A stretch of DNA of 22,827 nucleotides from a virus. Below are positions 12,797 through 21,790 of this stretch, piece by piece (position 1 is the stretch's first letter; each line of letters opens with the position of its first letter). Made by a program: the position numbers and the translations under genes. The notes beneath the pieces were generated by a model. That model saw nothing but the letters and a program-made list of their open reading frames with translations, did not search any database and had not been told where the DNA came from. The stretch lies in the IMG/VR virus record IMGVR_UViG_3300014962_000019, positions 1-22,827 of that record; one strand, 5' to 3'.

Positions 12797-13513
12797 ATGG
12801 CAACGTACACCGCAGGCGACCAAATCAACCGGGCACTCCGTCTTCTCGGTGTACTTGCCGAAAGTGAAACTCCCTCGGCCGCGACATCTCAAGATGCGCT
12901 GATGGCGTTGAATCAGATGATCGACTCGTGGAACACAGAGCGTCTGTCGGTCTACAACACTATCGATCAGGTGTTCACATGGCCCACTGGCGAAATCAAG
13001 CGCACTTTGGGACCGTCCGGTGATTTTGTCGGTCTGCGCCCGGTGTTGCTTGACGACTCCACCTATTACCGCGATCCGCAGACCAATGTGTCTTACGGTA
13101 TCAAGTTCATCAACCAGCAGCAGTACGACGGCATTGCCGTAAAGACGGTCACGTCCACCTATCCGCAGGTCATGTGGATCAACATGGAGCATCCCAATAT
13201 CTCCATGACGATCTACCCCAAGCCCACCCGTGACTTGGAATGGCACTTCATCTCGGTTCAGGAACTTGACCAGCCTGCCACATTGGATACTGTGCTGGCG
13301 TTTCCGCCGGGTTACCTGCGTGCGTTTACCTACAATTTGGCAATGGAAATGGCGCCTGAGTTTGGCGTTGAACCATCTCCACAGGTTCAACGCATCGCCA
13401 TGACCAGTAAGCGCAACCTCAAACGCATCAACAATCCTGACGATGTGATGAGCATGCCGTACCCGCTAGTGGCCACTCGTCAGCGGTTCAACGTGTATAC
13501 GGGTAACTACTGA
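12797..13513 (+). CDS. Head completion / tail adaptor protein (P22 gp4-like)
   Basis: This 238-residue product occupies the position of P22 gp4, which binds the portal ring after packaging and extends the neck. The N-terminus (YTAGDQINRALRLLGVLAES, then ALMALNQMIDSWNTERLSVY) is the usual helical start of this adaptor family. The middle has PQVMWINMEHPNISMTIYPK, resembling the family's characteristic IYP-P strand, and the end (FNVYTGNY) is short and aromatic. It is longer than P22 gp4 (166), as in many relatives. AGGAA lies upstream, and the stop overlaps the gp10-like start (TGATG). Confidence 0.85.
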   Translation: MATYTAGDQINRALRLLGVLAESETPSAATSQDALMALNQMIDSWNTERLSVYNTIDQVFTWPTGEIKRTLGPSGDFVGLRPVLLDDSTYYRDPQTNVSYGIKFINQQQYDGIAVKTVTSTYPQVMWINMEHPNISMTIYPKPTRDLEWHFISVQELDQPATLDTVLAFPPGYLRAFTYNLAMEMAPEFGVEPSPQVQRIAMTSKRNLKRINNPDDVMSMPYPLVATRQRFNVYTGNY

Positions 13514-14946
13514 TGAAGTCCCCGATCCTCGGCTCCTCGTATGTCGCCAGGTCTGTCAACGCAGCAGACAGCCGGATGGTCAATCTGTTTCCGGAAATCA
13601 TTGCCGAGGGTGGAAAAGAAGCCGCATTTCTGCAGCGTTGTCCGGGTCTGCAGTTGTTGACAACCGTCGGCACAGGTCCGATTCGAGGAATGAACGCATA
13701 CGGTGGTTATCTGTATGTGGTATCCGGAGAACAGCTGATTCGGATCAGCGATACCTACACGGCCACCGTGCTCGGTACGGTTTCTGGGGCCACCGCGCCG
13801 GTGTCAATGGCCAACGATGGCAACCATCTATTCGTGGCATGCAACGGTCCCAGTTATGTCTACAACGCGACCACAACGGCGTTTGGGCAGATCACCGACC
13901 CGGACTTCCCCGGGGCGCTAACGGTGTCCTATCTCGATGGCTATTTTGTGTTCATTGAACCCAACAGCCAGCGCGTCTGGATCACGGGTTTATACGATCC
14001 GCTGACGATTGACCCTTTGGACTTTGCCAGCGCCGAAGGTGATCCGGACGGTCTGGTGTCGTCTATCGTTGACCATTCGGAAGTCTGGCTGTTCGGCACC
14101 AACTCGGTCGAGGTTTGGTACAACAGCGGCAACACCGACTTTCCACTGCAGCGCATTCAAGGCGCATTTAACGAGATTGGCTGCGCCGCCACGTTCTCTG
14201 TGGCCAAGATGGACAATGGTCTGTTCTGGCTTGGTCAGGACGCCCGGGGTCAAGGCATTGTGTACCGGGCGAACGGGTACACGGGTCAGCGCATCAGCAC
14301 CCATGCTGTCGAGTGGCAGATCCAGCAGTACGGCGACATCTCGGATGCGACGGCGTACACATATCAACAGGATGGTCACAGCTTTTACGTTTTGAACTTC
14401 CCCAGCGCCAATGCAACATGGGTTTACGACGTGGCCACACAGGCATGGCATGAACGTGCCGGGTGGATCAATGGTGAGTTTGTGCGTCACCGCGGCAACT
14501 GCCAGACGTTCTTCAACAATCAGATCACGGTGGGCGACCATCAAAACGGCAACATCTACACATATAGCATGACGGTTTACGCTGATCATGATCGGGTGCA
14601 GAAGTGGCTGCGGTCATGGCGAGCACTTCCCACGGGTCAGAACAATCTCACTCGCACCGCACAGCACGGTCTGCAGCTCGACTGTGAGTCTGGTGTGGGC
14701 TTGGAGACCGGACAAGGTAGCGACCCACAGGTCATGCTGCGCTGGAGCGATGATGGTGGTCACACATGGTCCGATGAGCACTGGGCCAGCATGGGCAAGA
14801 TCGGTCAGTACTTCCGACGGGTCTTTTGGCGCCGACTTGGCATGACCTTGAAGCTGCGCGATCGGGTGTATGAGGTCTCCGGTACCGATCCCGTCAAGAT
14901 TGCCATCATTGGCGCCGAAATCAGGATGAGTGGCACCAATGCTTGA
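13513..14946 (+). CDS. Packaged-DNA stabilisation / tail hub protein (P22 gp10-like)
   Basis: The 477-residue protein matches P22 gp10 (472) in length and order. Its start, KSPILGSSYVARSVNAADSR, followed by MVNLFPEIIAEGGKEAAFLQ, is the recognisable beginning of this family. In P22, gp10 assembles below gp4 and holds the packaged DNA in. The remainder is beta-propeller-like, with repeated short strands such as GGYLYVVSG and GNHLFVACNGPSYVYN. The start overlaps the gp4-like stop and the next gene begins within its last codons. The gene appears complete. Confidence 0.9.
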   Translation: MKSPILGSSYVARSVNAADSRMVNLFPEIIAEGGKEAAFLQRCPGLQLLTTVGTGPIRGMNAYGGYLYVVSGEQLIRISDTYTATVLGTVSGATAPVSMANDGNHLFVACNGPSYVYNATTTAFGQITDPDFPGALTVSYLDGYFVFIEPNSQRVWITGLYDPLTIDPLDFASAEGDPDGLVSSIVDHSEVWLFGTNSVEVWYNSGNTDFPLQRIQGAFNEIGCAATFSVAKMDNGLFWLGQDARGQGIVYRANGYTGQRISTHAVEWQIQQYGDISDATAYTYQQDGHSFYVLNFPSANATWVYDVATQAWHERAGWINGEFVRHRGNCQTFFNNQITVGDHQNGNIYTYSMTVYADHDRVQKWLRSWRALPTGQNNLTRTAQHGLQLDCESGVGLETGQGSDPQVMLRWSDDGGHTWSDEHWASMGKIGQYFRRVFWRRLGMTLKLRDRVYEVSGTDPVKIAIIGAEIRMSGTNA

Positions 14947-15523
14947 TGGACAAAACACCCAGCTGCCCGCACCACGAGTGCCCGTGGTGGACAAGGTCGG
15001 CCAGTTGATGGAACGATCATGGTATCGCTTTTTCAGCAACTTTTACAATTATTTCGTAGACCTGCCATATGGCACGTTCTATGACACGACGACTCAGACT
15101 GCCGCGGCCAACACGCCCACGGCGATCACGTTCAATACTTCGACGGGCACTAAGCACGTTTTGGTCGGTACCCCGTCTTCTCGAATTGTGTTTGACGCCG
15201 ATGGACTGACGACGGTGACGTTCAGCATCCAGTTCACCAATTCTGCGGCGGCAGAAGACGACGTGTATGCGTGGTTGCGTAAAAACGGCGTCGATGTACC
15301 ATATACGGCAAGCGCGGCAACGGTTCCAAAGAAACACGGTTCATCCGATGGTGCTGCCATCATGACAGTCAATTTCCATGAGGTTTTCAACCCCGGGGAT
15401 TACTTGGAGCTGTACTGGCTGACGACCAACGGTACATCGATAATTCAAACAATCCCGGCCACGACATCACCAGCAAAACCAGCATCGCCTGGTATCGTGC
15501 TTACCGTCAGCCAGATCATTTGA
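14939..15523 (+). CDS. C1q/TNF-like jelly-roll tail protein, 194 aa
   Basis: ATG 14939 overlaps the gp10-like gene; a GTG at 14930 in the same frame is possible but lies too close to AGGA. Residues 1-45 are an N-terminal arm with a helix rich in aromatics (SWYRFFSNFYNYFVDL). The rest (about 45-194) is a beta domain with FYDTTTQTAAANTPTAITFN, VTFSIQFTNS and YLELYWLTTNG, typical of phage C1q/TNF-like trimeric jelly rolls. In P22 the gene after gp10 is the tail needle gp26; Sf6 has a TNF-like knob on its needle. Here no long coiled-coil needle is seen, so this may be a short plug, knob or receptor-binding protein. Confidence 0.75.
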   Translation: MLDGQNTQLPAPRVPVVDKVGQLMERSWYRFFSNFYNYFVDLPYGTFYDTTTQTAAANTPTAITFNTSTGTKHVLVGTPSSRIVFDADGLTTVTFSIQFTNSAAAEDDVYAWLRKNGVDVPYTASAATVPKKHGSSDGAAIMTVNFHEVFNPGDYLELYWLTTNGTSIIQTIPATTSPAKPASPGIVLTVSQII

Positions 15524-15532
15524 GGCTAAAAC

Positions 15533-17254
15533 ATGGCATACAACATTTCAGCATTCGCCGGAGCAGGTGCTCAGTTTTTCGACAACAACGCCAACGTCTT
15601 GTCGGGCGGTTTGCTGTACGTCTACACCGCTGGTACAACGACCCCGGCAACCACATGGACCACCAGCTCGGGAGCGGTTGCCAACACCAATCCGATCGTG
15701 CTGGACTCGGCTGGTCGCACACCGAATGAGATCTGGCTCAATAGCGGCGTGACCTACAAGTTCGTGCTGAAAACTTCAGCAGGTGTCACGATTGGCACCT
15801 ATGATGACATTCCCGCAATCGACGATCCAACGGTTTTTAACAATCTGATTACGGTCACGGGAACCAATACACTGATTGGCGCAAGTGTACCGCCCTATAC
15901 AGCCTATACGGCAGGAATGACGCTGAGTTTTATTCCGCAGAACACCAACACGGGCGCAGTGACCATTGACGTGGATGGCTTAGGTGCGAGAAACATATAC
16001 GTTGGTTCCAGCAGCGCTCTGTCTGGCGGCGAGATTGTTGCCGGTCGCATGGTGACCATAGAATACGATGGCACACGTTTTCAATTGTTCACGTCCATTC
16101 TTGCCGATGGTTCGGTCACATCTGCCAAACTCGCAAATGCTCAGCTGACATTACCAAATGCGCTTAATGAGGCGCCTGCAGTTACATTGTCTTCTGCGGC
16201 GACGGTCGCAATTGGCGCTGCCGCGTCTAATAACATCATCATCACAGGCACGACGACCATCACGGCGTTCGATACCATTGCTGATGGTGCAACCCGCCGC
16301 GTGGTGTTCTCCAATACGCTGACGCTGACGCATAACGCAGTGTCTTTAATTCTGCCTGGTGGCGCAAACATCACGACTGGTGTTGGCGATGCAGCAACCT
16401 TCTTGTCGATTGGTTCCGGTAACTGGCGTTGCACGGCCTATCTGCGTGCAAACGGCACTTCCATCTTTACCAACAGCAAGATTCAACCGATCACTGCCTC
16501 TGTTGCATCAAATGCGTTGACATTGACATTGAACCCGACGGTGCTTGATTTCCGTAGCAGCACTTTGTCGAGTGGTACGGTCAATACCCGGACCATATCC
16601 TCGGCAATTTCTGTGGTCGTCCCCAACACGGCCACGCTCGGCACCACAAACGGTGTGGCTGCTCGGCTTACCGTGTTGGCAATCGACAATGCAGGCACCG
16701 TCGAGCTGGCAGTTGTAAACAATAGCGGCGCCGCAACCACGCTGAGTCTTGATGAGACTACGCTAATCAGCACTACGACAGTCGGTGTTTCGGCTACCAG
16801 TGCAGGTGTTGCGTACAGTACGACTGGTCGCGCCAGTGTGCCTTTCCGTGTGGTCGGGTTCATAGACATTACTGAAGCTACAGCGGGCACTTGGGCAACA
16901 GCCCCGACTACCGTGCAGGGTATTGGCGGCAACAACGTCACCGCAGTAAGCCCACAAACCTGCAAAGCATGGGTGAATTTCAACGGAAGTACAGCAACTG
17001 TTCGCGCTTCTTTTAATGTGAGTAGCGTAACAAGTAACGGAACTGGCGATTTCACGATCAATTTTACAAATGCTTTGCCAGATGCCAACTACGCAGTATC
17101 CGGGTGCGGAGAGCGCCCTTCAACGGCAGAGCCAACGTTTGCTGGTATTTGCGCCACTACTGCACCAACAGCATCGGCGGTAAGAGTTAAATATGGTAGC
17201 GGCGGTTTTGTTGCATATAACTCTGTGTACGCATCACTTTCCGTCTTCCGCTAA
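15533..17254 (+). CDS. Tail fibre / spike protein with head-binding domain
   Basis: The 573-residue protein begins with GAGAQFFDNNANVLSGGLLY (10-29) and continues through NPIVLDSAGRTPNEIWLNSG to YDDIP at about 94. This resembles the P22 tailspike head-binding fold (gene product attached to the portal tail). A second module at about 104-185 (YTAYTAGMTLSFIPQNTNTG...EYDGTRFQL) is common in fibres. A Thr/Ala/Val-rich beta shaft follows, and the C-terminus (about 470-573) has FNVSSVTSNGTGDFTINFTN and ALPDANYAVSG, a repeated fibre-tip type. GAGG at 15522-15525 gives the ribosome site. I see no endoglycosidase motif. Receptor specificity cannot be inferred. Confidence 0.86.
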   Translation: MAYNISAFAGAGAQFFDNNANVLSGGLLYVYTAGTTTPATTWTTSSGAVANTNPIVLDSAGRTPNEIWLNSGVTYKFVLKTSAGVTIGTYDDIPAIDDPTVFNNLITVTGTNTLIGASVPPYTAYTAGMTLSFIPQNTNTGAVTIDVDGLGARNIYVGSSSALSGGEIVAGRMVTIEYDGTRFQLFTSILADGSVTSAKLANAQLTLPNALNEAPAVTLSSAATVAIGAAASNNIIITGTTTITAFDTIADGATRRVVFSNTLTLTHNAVSLILPGGANITTGVGDAATFLSIGSGNWRCTAYLRANGTSIFTNSKIQPITASVASNALTLTLNPTVLDFRSSTLSSGTVNTRTISSAISVVVPNTATLGTTNGVAARLTVLAIDNAGTVELAVVNNSGAATTLSLDETTLISTTTVGVSATSAGVAYSTTGRASVPFRVVGFIDITEATAGTWATAPTTVQGIGGNNVTAVSPQTCKAWVNFNGSTATVRASFNVSSVTSNGTGDFTINFTNALPDANYAVSGCGERPSTAEPTFAGICATTAPTASAVRVKYGSGGFVAYNSVYASLSVFR

Positions 17255-17268
17255 TCAAAGGATCAACC

Positions 17269-17679
17269 ATGAAAGACGTCATCATCTTCACCAACGACAA
17301 CGGCGGCGTGTCTGTCTGCGTTCCGACTGGCGAACTGTCTATCGAGCAGGTGCAATCCAAGGACTGCCCAGCCGACTCCTACATCGTGGCCGCATCCAGC
17401 TTGCCCGAGGAAGACAACGACTTTTTCAACGCATGGGAACAGACCCGTGGTATTGTGACGGTCAATCTGTCCAAGGCCAAGGAAATCACAAAGAGCCGTC
17501 TTCGTGCTGAACGTGAACCCTTGCTTGCGGCGCAGGACATTGCATTTCAACGAGCGCTTGAAACCGGCGCAGATACTTCAACCATTGTGGCTGAAAAGCA
17601 GCGCCTGCGCGATGTGACCCAATTGGTTGACGCCTGCACCAGCACGGCTCAGTTGCGCGCATTGCAGGTGAGCGCCTGA
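17269..17679 (+). CDS. Conserved fibre-linked protein, 136 aa
   Basis: The 136-residue product follows the fibre with a good AAAGGA site (17257-17262). The N-terminal half is a small beta domain (VIIFTNDNGGVSVCVPTGEL). The C-terminal half is a long charged helix with VNLSKAKEITKSRLRAEREP, then ETGADTSTIVAEKQRLRDVT and a final LRALQVSA. I recall the KAKEITK-x-RLRAER...EKQRLRDVT pattern in fibre-associated proteins of many phages. It resembles the C-terminal helices of tail-fibre assembly proteins, so a fibre chaperone role is plausible but inferred. Its stop overlaps the next start. Confidence 0.75.
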   Translation: MKDVIIFTNDNGGVSVCVPTGELSIEQVQSKDCPADSYIVAASSLPEEDNDFFNAWEQTRGIVTVNLSKAKEITKSRLRAEREPLLAAQDIAFQRALETGADTSTIVAEKQRLRDVTQLVDACTSTAQLRALQVSA

Positions 17680-18143
17680 TGCAAGTGACTTACGGCAAAG
17701 GGTTTGAGATCAGACCACATCGCACGCTTAAAGAGCGAGTCGATGATCTGCAGTCAGAGATCTCAAGGCACCCTCAATACGAGCCGCCGACGGAGCATGT
17801 GTTCCACGGTGGCATGTATTGCCGTCAGGTGTGGCGCCCGGCCGGCTGCCTGATCGTCGGCAAGGTTCACAAAAAAGAGCATTTTTACATGGTCGTGTCG
17901 GGCACCGTGAAAGTGACAACGGACGACGGCGTCCAGACAATTACGGGTCCGTTTCTGCTGTGCAGCAAACCCGGCACCAAGCGGGCCGTGTACGCTGAAA
18001 CCGATGCACTTTGCATGACCATTCACAGGGTTGAATCAAACACGGTTGAGGACGTAGAATCCGAGCTAGTGGAAGATGATCCCAATTCCATGTTCACCAT
18101 TGGCAACAAGGTGAAAAATCTTGAAATCGAGGTGAAACCATGA
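17679..18143 (+). CDS. Cupin-like phage protein, 154 aa
   Basis: A cupin-like beta barrel is suggested at about 50-120. GKVHKKEHFYMVVSGTVKVT (61-80) resembles cupin motif 1, with H64 and H68, and GPFLLCSKPGTKRAVYAETD (90-109) resembles motif 2 with PG-x-x-R. H116 in TIHRV could be a further metal ligand. The exact H-x-H-x3,4-E metal triad is not complete, so metal binding is uncertain. The C-terminal 35 residues are acidic and end in KNLEIEVKP. The start overlaps the previous gene's stop and the end overlaps the ejection gene. It may have an enzymatic, sensing or purely structural role in the virion. Confidence 0.72.
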   Translation: MQVTYGKGFEIRPHRTLKERVDDLQSEISRHPQYEPPTEHVFHGGMYCRQVWRPAGCLIVGKVHKKEHFYMVVSGTVKVTTDDGVQTITGPFLLCSKPGTKRAVYAETDALCMTIHRVESNTVEDVESELVEDDPNSMFTIGNKVKNLEIEVKP

Positions 18144-18865
18144 GTTTCGTAACCGCAGCAATGATCGGCGCCGGTGGCGCACTTTTGGGTGGGTATTTGA
18201 GTGGCCAAGCTGCTGGCGATGCGGCTCGGGTGCAGGCGGACGCAGCCAATCGTGCTTCCGATCTTCAGTACAAGCAATGGAAAGAACAAGTCGCTCTTCA
18301 AAAGCCTTGGCTGCAAGCTGGCGAGACCGCTCTCAACAAACTGATCCCGCTGGCGACAAATTACACCCCGTTTGGTCAGACCAACTGGCAACAAGATCCC
18401 GGTTACGCATTCAGGTTGTCCGAGGGGCAAAAAGCCCTCGATCGCAGTGCCGCTGCCCGAGGGGGTCTGCAGTCTGGGGCTGCCCTGAAAGCCGCTGCCC
18501 GGTACGGTCAGGAAATGGGTTCTCAGGAATACACCAATGCGTTCAACCGTTACCAAACCGAGCGGAACGCGCAGCTGCAGCCCTTGCAATCCCTTGCCGG
18601 CGTGGGTCAGACCACAGCGCAGCAGATCGGCAACGCGGGTCAGAACATGGCATCGAATGTGGGCGACCTGATGACCAGCGGCGCCGCAGCTCGGGCCTCG
18701 GGCTATGTGGGTCAGGCCAATGCGCTTTCGAGTGCTTTGGGTGGTGTTGGTAACGCATACATGCAAAGTCAATTGCTCAACCGATTAATGCCGTCGGGCG
18801 GTGGCGCTGGGTACAACTACCTGTACGCCAATCCTCAAGCAGTCGGCCCGTTCCAGATTGGATGA
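18140..18865 (+). CDS. DNA ejection/transfer protein (P22 gp7-like position)
   Basis: The 241-residue protein has a hydrophobic Gly/Ala-rich N-terminus (VTAAMIGAGGALLGGYLSG, 4-22), suited to membrane insertion after ejection. A core with DPGYAFRLSEGQKALDRSAA (86-105), then RGGLQSGAALKAAARYGQEM, follows, and the C-terminus is Gln/Asn/Ala-rich. The GYAFRLSEG-x-x-ALDRSAAARGGLQSG pattern is common in phage DNA transfer proteins. By order it matches the P22 gp7 group, which travels with DNA into the cell. GAGGTG precedes the ATG, which overlaps the cupin gene's stop. Confidence 0.82.
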   Translation: MSFVTAAMIGAGGALLGGYLSGQAAGDAARVQADAANRASDLQYKQWKEQVALQKPWLQAGETALNKLIPLATNYTPFGQTNWQQDPGYAFRLSEGQKALDRSAAARGGLQSGAALKAAARYGQEMGSQEYTNAFNRYQTERNAQLQPLQSLAGVGQTTAQQIGNAGQNMASNVGDLMTSGAAARASGYVGQANALSSALGGVGNAYMQSQLLNRLMPSGGGAGYNYLYANPQAVGPFQIG

Positions 18866-18870
18866 TCTAA

Positions 18871-20190
18871 ATGGCAATCAATCCCAACATCGCATTGGCT
18901 GTCAAGCCTGTCGAAATCGCCGATCCGATGGCGATGTACGGCAAGATTGCCGCTATTCAAGGCGCTCAGAATCAAAATGCGCTGGCTCAGTACCAGCTGG
19001 GTGCCGCGCAACGCGCCGAAGCCAAAGACATTGCACGGACAAACGCACTGTCGCAAGCTGGAACTGATGACACCGCGATCGCAAACGCATTGCTGCGGTC
19101 TGGTGATCTGAAAGGCTATACCGACTTCATCAAGTCGCAACGGGAAACGCAAAAAGCCGAGCTTGAGTTGTTCGACACCTCGATGAAACAGATTCGGGAT
19201 ATGTGGGGACGTGTCCGCACTCCCGAAGACGCATTGGCCGTCCATGATGCCACTCATCGCGATCCACTCATCGGTCGACGCTTGGCAGCGCTGGGTCTGA
19301 CGGAACCAATGGGTCGTCAGCAAATCATGCAGGCCGCTCAAAATCCCCAGTCGTTTGCGGATTTTGTTCAGCGTGCTCAACTGGGTGCTGAGAAGTTCAT
19401 GGAGTTGAATAAGCCCACGATTACTTCTCAGAATTTGGGTGGTCAAGTTCGACTGGTTCAGACCCCCGGTCTGGGTGGCGCAACCACTGTGGTGCCAGGC
19501 TCTATAGCCAATGTCACCATGTCGCCCTACGAGGCGGCCCGGATTGGTCAAGAAAACCAGCGTCTGGCTCAAGAAGCAACCGGCGTGGTGTACCAAGAAG
19601 ACGCCAACGGCAACATCGTCGCACTGCCGTCCAAGCTCCGAAAAGGTGAAGTGCCCACAGCCCGCGTCGCCGTTGCACCTGGTGGCGGCTTCCAACCTTT
19701 GGCTGCCAAGCCTTCCGAGGCTGTTGGTAAAGAGCAGATGTCGATCAATCAGCAACGTGCGATCGTCAAAGGCGCTCTTGATGCTGTTGAAGGCACGCCC
19801 AGTGCATTCGGGTTCACCGAAGGTGCCAAACCCGAGGCAATCCGCAGCCGGATGGCGTCGTCTGCGGAAAACCAAGCCCGCTCGTATCTGTTCAATGTGG
19901 TGTCTGGCGTCATCAAGGAACGTGCTGGTACCGCACAATCCGCGGCCGAAGCCGAGACCCTGTCCCGGTTCTTGCCGCAACCCACGGACAATGCCGATGT
20001 CATCAAGGACAAGCTCAAGGGCTTCGACAAGTACTTGACCGACAAGGAAGCGGGCACCACCAAAAAGCGCCCGGTGGCTGAAAAGAGCAAACCATCGTTG
20101 TCCGGAATGGATCAGCAAGCCCTAGAATGGGCAAACGCCAATCCGAGCGATCCTCGGGCAGCGCAGATCAAACAACGCCTGGGAATGTGA
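18871..20190 (+). CDS. Probable internal virion / ejection protein, 439 aa
   Basis: This 439-residue protein is mostly helical and rich in Gln and Ala. It begins MAINPNIALAVKPVEIADPM, followed by MYGKIAAIQGAQNQNALAQY. This resembles the starts of ejection proteins in phages of this group (P22 gp20 position). There is no signal peptide and no catalytic motif that I can identify. A short beta segment (LGGQVRLVQTPGLGGATTVV) lies near 190-210. The C-terminus has a lysine-rich hinge and a helix ending in AAQIKQRLGM. It has a weak ribosome site and follows the previous stop by five bases. Role assigned mainly by order between two ejection-type genes. Confidence 0.72.
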   Translation: MAINPNIALAVKPVEIADPMAMYGKIAAIQGAQNQNALAQYQLGAAQRAEAKDIARTNALSQAGTDDTAIANALLRSGDLKGYTDFIKSQRETQKAELELFDTSMKQIRDMWGRVRTPEDALAVHDATHRDPLIGRRLAALGLTEPMGRQQIMQAAQNPQSFADFVQRAQLGAEKFMELNKPTITSQNLGGQVRLVQTPGLGGATTVVPGSIANVTMSPYEAARIGQENQRLAQEATGVVYQEDANGNIVALPSKLRKGEVPTARVAVAPGGGFQPLAAKPSEAVGKEQMSINQQRAIVKGALDAVEGTPSAFGFTEGAKPEAIRSRMASSAENQARSYLFNVVSGVIKERAGTAQSAAEAETLSRFLPQPTDNADVIKDKLKGFDKYLTDKEAGTTKKRPVAEKSKPSLSGMDQQALEWANANPSDPRAAQIKQRLGM

Positions 20191-20191
20191 C

Positions 20192-21790
20192 ATGGCATTC
20201 GATCCCGACAAGTATCTGGCATCCGCCCCGGCTTTTGATCCGGACGCATATTTGCGCTCGACCGGTGGGGAAATCCCTGGTCCACGCAAGACCGGCACAC
20301 TCGTCGATCAGATCCCGGGCTACGATCGCCCGGTGCCCGCAGCCACCGCGCCCATTCGCACCAAAGATTTCACACTGGGTGAAAAGATCCGCGGTGCCGC
20401 TGAAGTGATTCCGACGTTGGCCACTGGTGCTGTGACGGCACCGATTGTCGAGGCGTCCAAAATCTACGGCACCTTGACGAGTGGGAAATACGGCACTCAA
20501 GAAGGTCTGCAGGCCGGTGAACGACTCGGCGAGCGTGTTGCCGGTCAGATCCAATACCAGCCTCGCACCCAAGCTGGTCAGGAGTATACCGCCGACATCG
20601 CCAACGCCATGGCCCGCACCGGGCTGCAAGGTGTGCCGATGAATGTGCTGGCCGACTTTCAGCAAGGTCTGTCTCCCGCACTGCGGGCTGGCAAAGACTT
20701 GGGCAACGCAAGGATCGCCCAGCGTGCCCAAAACATCGCACAGCAGCGCTCCGAAGCAGCGTGGGCACGCGCACCTCAGATCGAGGCGGCTCAGGCTGCT
20801 CAACGCCTCGGGGTTGCCGTCAACCCTGCCGAGGCGAACCCGACAACCGGCACCAAACTGTTGGTCAACGCCACCGGTGAGGCCGTAGTCAACGCCAAAG
20901 CAGCCAAGGCCAACGCACCCAAGTGGAATGAAATTGCCCGCAAGGATCTGGGTCTGCCGGAAAACACTCCGCTGACACCCGAGGCTTTTGAGAAAGCTCG
21001 GGCGGCTCATTATGAGCCTTACAACGAAATCAAAAAGATTGACACGTTGCAGCCAGTCGAAGATGTGTCGGCGCAGTTGAGTAGTCTGAAACTTGACCCG
21101 TTGTCCACCAGCAGTCCCGAAAAAGCAGCTGCCGTCAACGGTATCATTGATCGAGTAATGACTCAGATCAATGAAGGACTGAGCGGTGAGAATGTTATTG
21201 GCCAGATCCGGGGGTTTCGCAAAGACGCCACAAGGGTGATGAAAAACCCCAACGTTTCACCAATTGACGCAAGTGTTGCGGAAACACAACTCGGAATTGC
21301 CAACTCGCTTGAAAATTTGTTGGAATCAAACATCACAGATCCGGGTCTACTTGACAGATTTCGTAAAGCCCGCACCGCTATTGCAAAAACACATGACTGG
21401 GAGCAAGCGACCGGTGTGACCACCAAACAAGTCGATCCTCTGCAAATTGCAAAGCTGGCTGAAAAAGGTAAACCGTTATCCGGCACTTTGGCAGATGTTG
21501 CCAACGTGGCGGGTAACTTTCCCGAAATCGCCAGTCTGTCGCCTGCCAAAGAACCGTTGCTCTACCAACGACTGCGCCGCGGTGGCGCCGGCGGTACGAT
21601 CGGGTTTGCTCTTGGTGGTGGGCCAGTGGGTGCAGCTGTGGGTGCAGGTCTGACCAGTTTGGGCAGCGAAGGTGTAGCTAACATGCTCACCCGACGCGGT
21701 GTTCAAAATCGTTTGGCAATGCCCCGTGACTATCGTGTTCCGCTGGCACCCGCTGAAACAGAATATGTAAATCAGTTGTTGGGGAAGTAA
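20192..21790 (+). CDS. Probable internal virion / ejection protein, 532 aa
   Basis: The 532-residue product occupies the P22 gp16 position, the third ejection protein. The N-terminus carries a duplicated motif, FDPDKYLASAP and FDPDAYLRSTG (3-13 and 15-25). A Gly/Ala-rich amphipathic region with TLATGAVTAPIVEASKIYGT (74-93) and a Gln-rich helical centre follow. Near the C-terminus is a glycine-rich hydrophobic stretch GGTIGFALGGGPVGAAVGAG (468-487) that could insert into a membrane. It starts one base after the preceding stop. I see no transglycosylase motif. Ejection is inferred from order and composition, not from a clear family match. Confidence 0.72.
   Translation: MAFDPDKYLASAPAFDPDAYLRSTGGEIPGPRKTGTLVDQIPGYDRPVPAATAPIRTKDFTLGEKIRGAAEVIPTLATGAVTAPIVEASKIYGTLTSGKYGTQEGLQAGERLGERVAGQIQYQPRTQAGQEYTADIANAMARTGLQGVPMNVLADFQQGLSPALRAGKDLGNARIAQRAQNIAQQRSEAAWARAPQIEAAQAAQRLGVAVNPAEANPTTGTKLLVNATGEAVVNAKAAKANAPKWNEIARKDLGLPENTPLTPEAFEKARAAHYEPYNEIKKIDTLQPVEDVSAQLSSLKLDPLSTSSPEKAAAVNGIIDRVMTQINEGLSGENVIGQIRGFRKDATRVMKNPNVSPIDASVAETQLGIANSLENLLESNITDPGLLDRFRKARTAIAKTHDWEQATGVTTKQVDPLQIAKLAEKGKPLSGTLADVANVAGNFPEIASLSPAKEPLLYQRLRRGGAGGTIGFALGGGPVGAAVGAGLTSLGSEGVANMLTRRGVQNRLAMPRDYRVPLAPAETEYVNQLLGK

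Noticed and set aside
18835-20118. Long minus-strand open frame of 427 codons
   Set aside because: Antisense to the second ejection-type gene, which fits the operon spacing and start signals.
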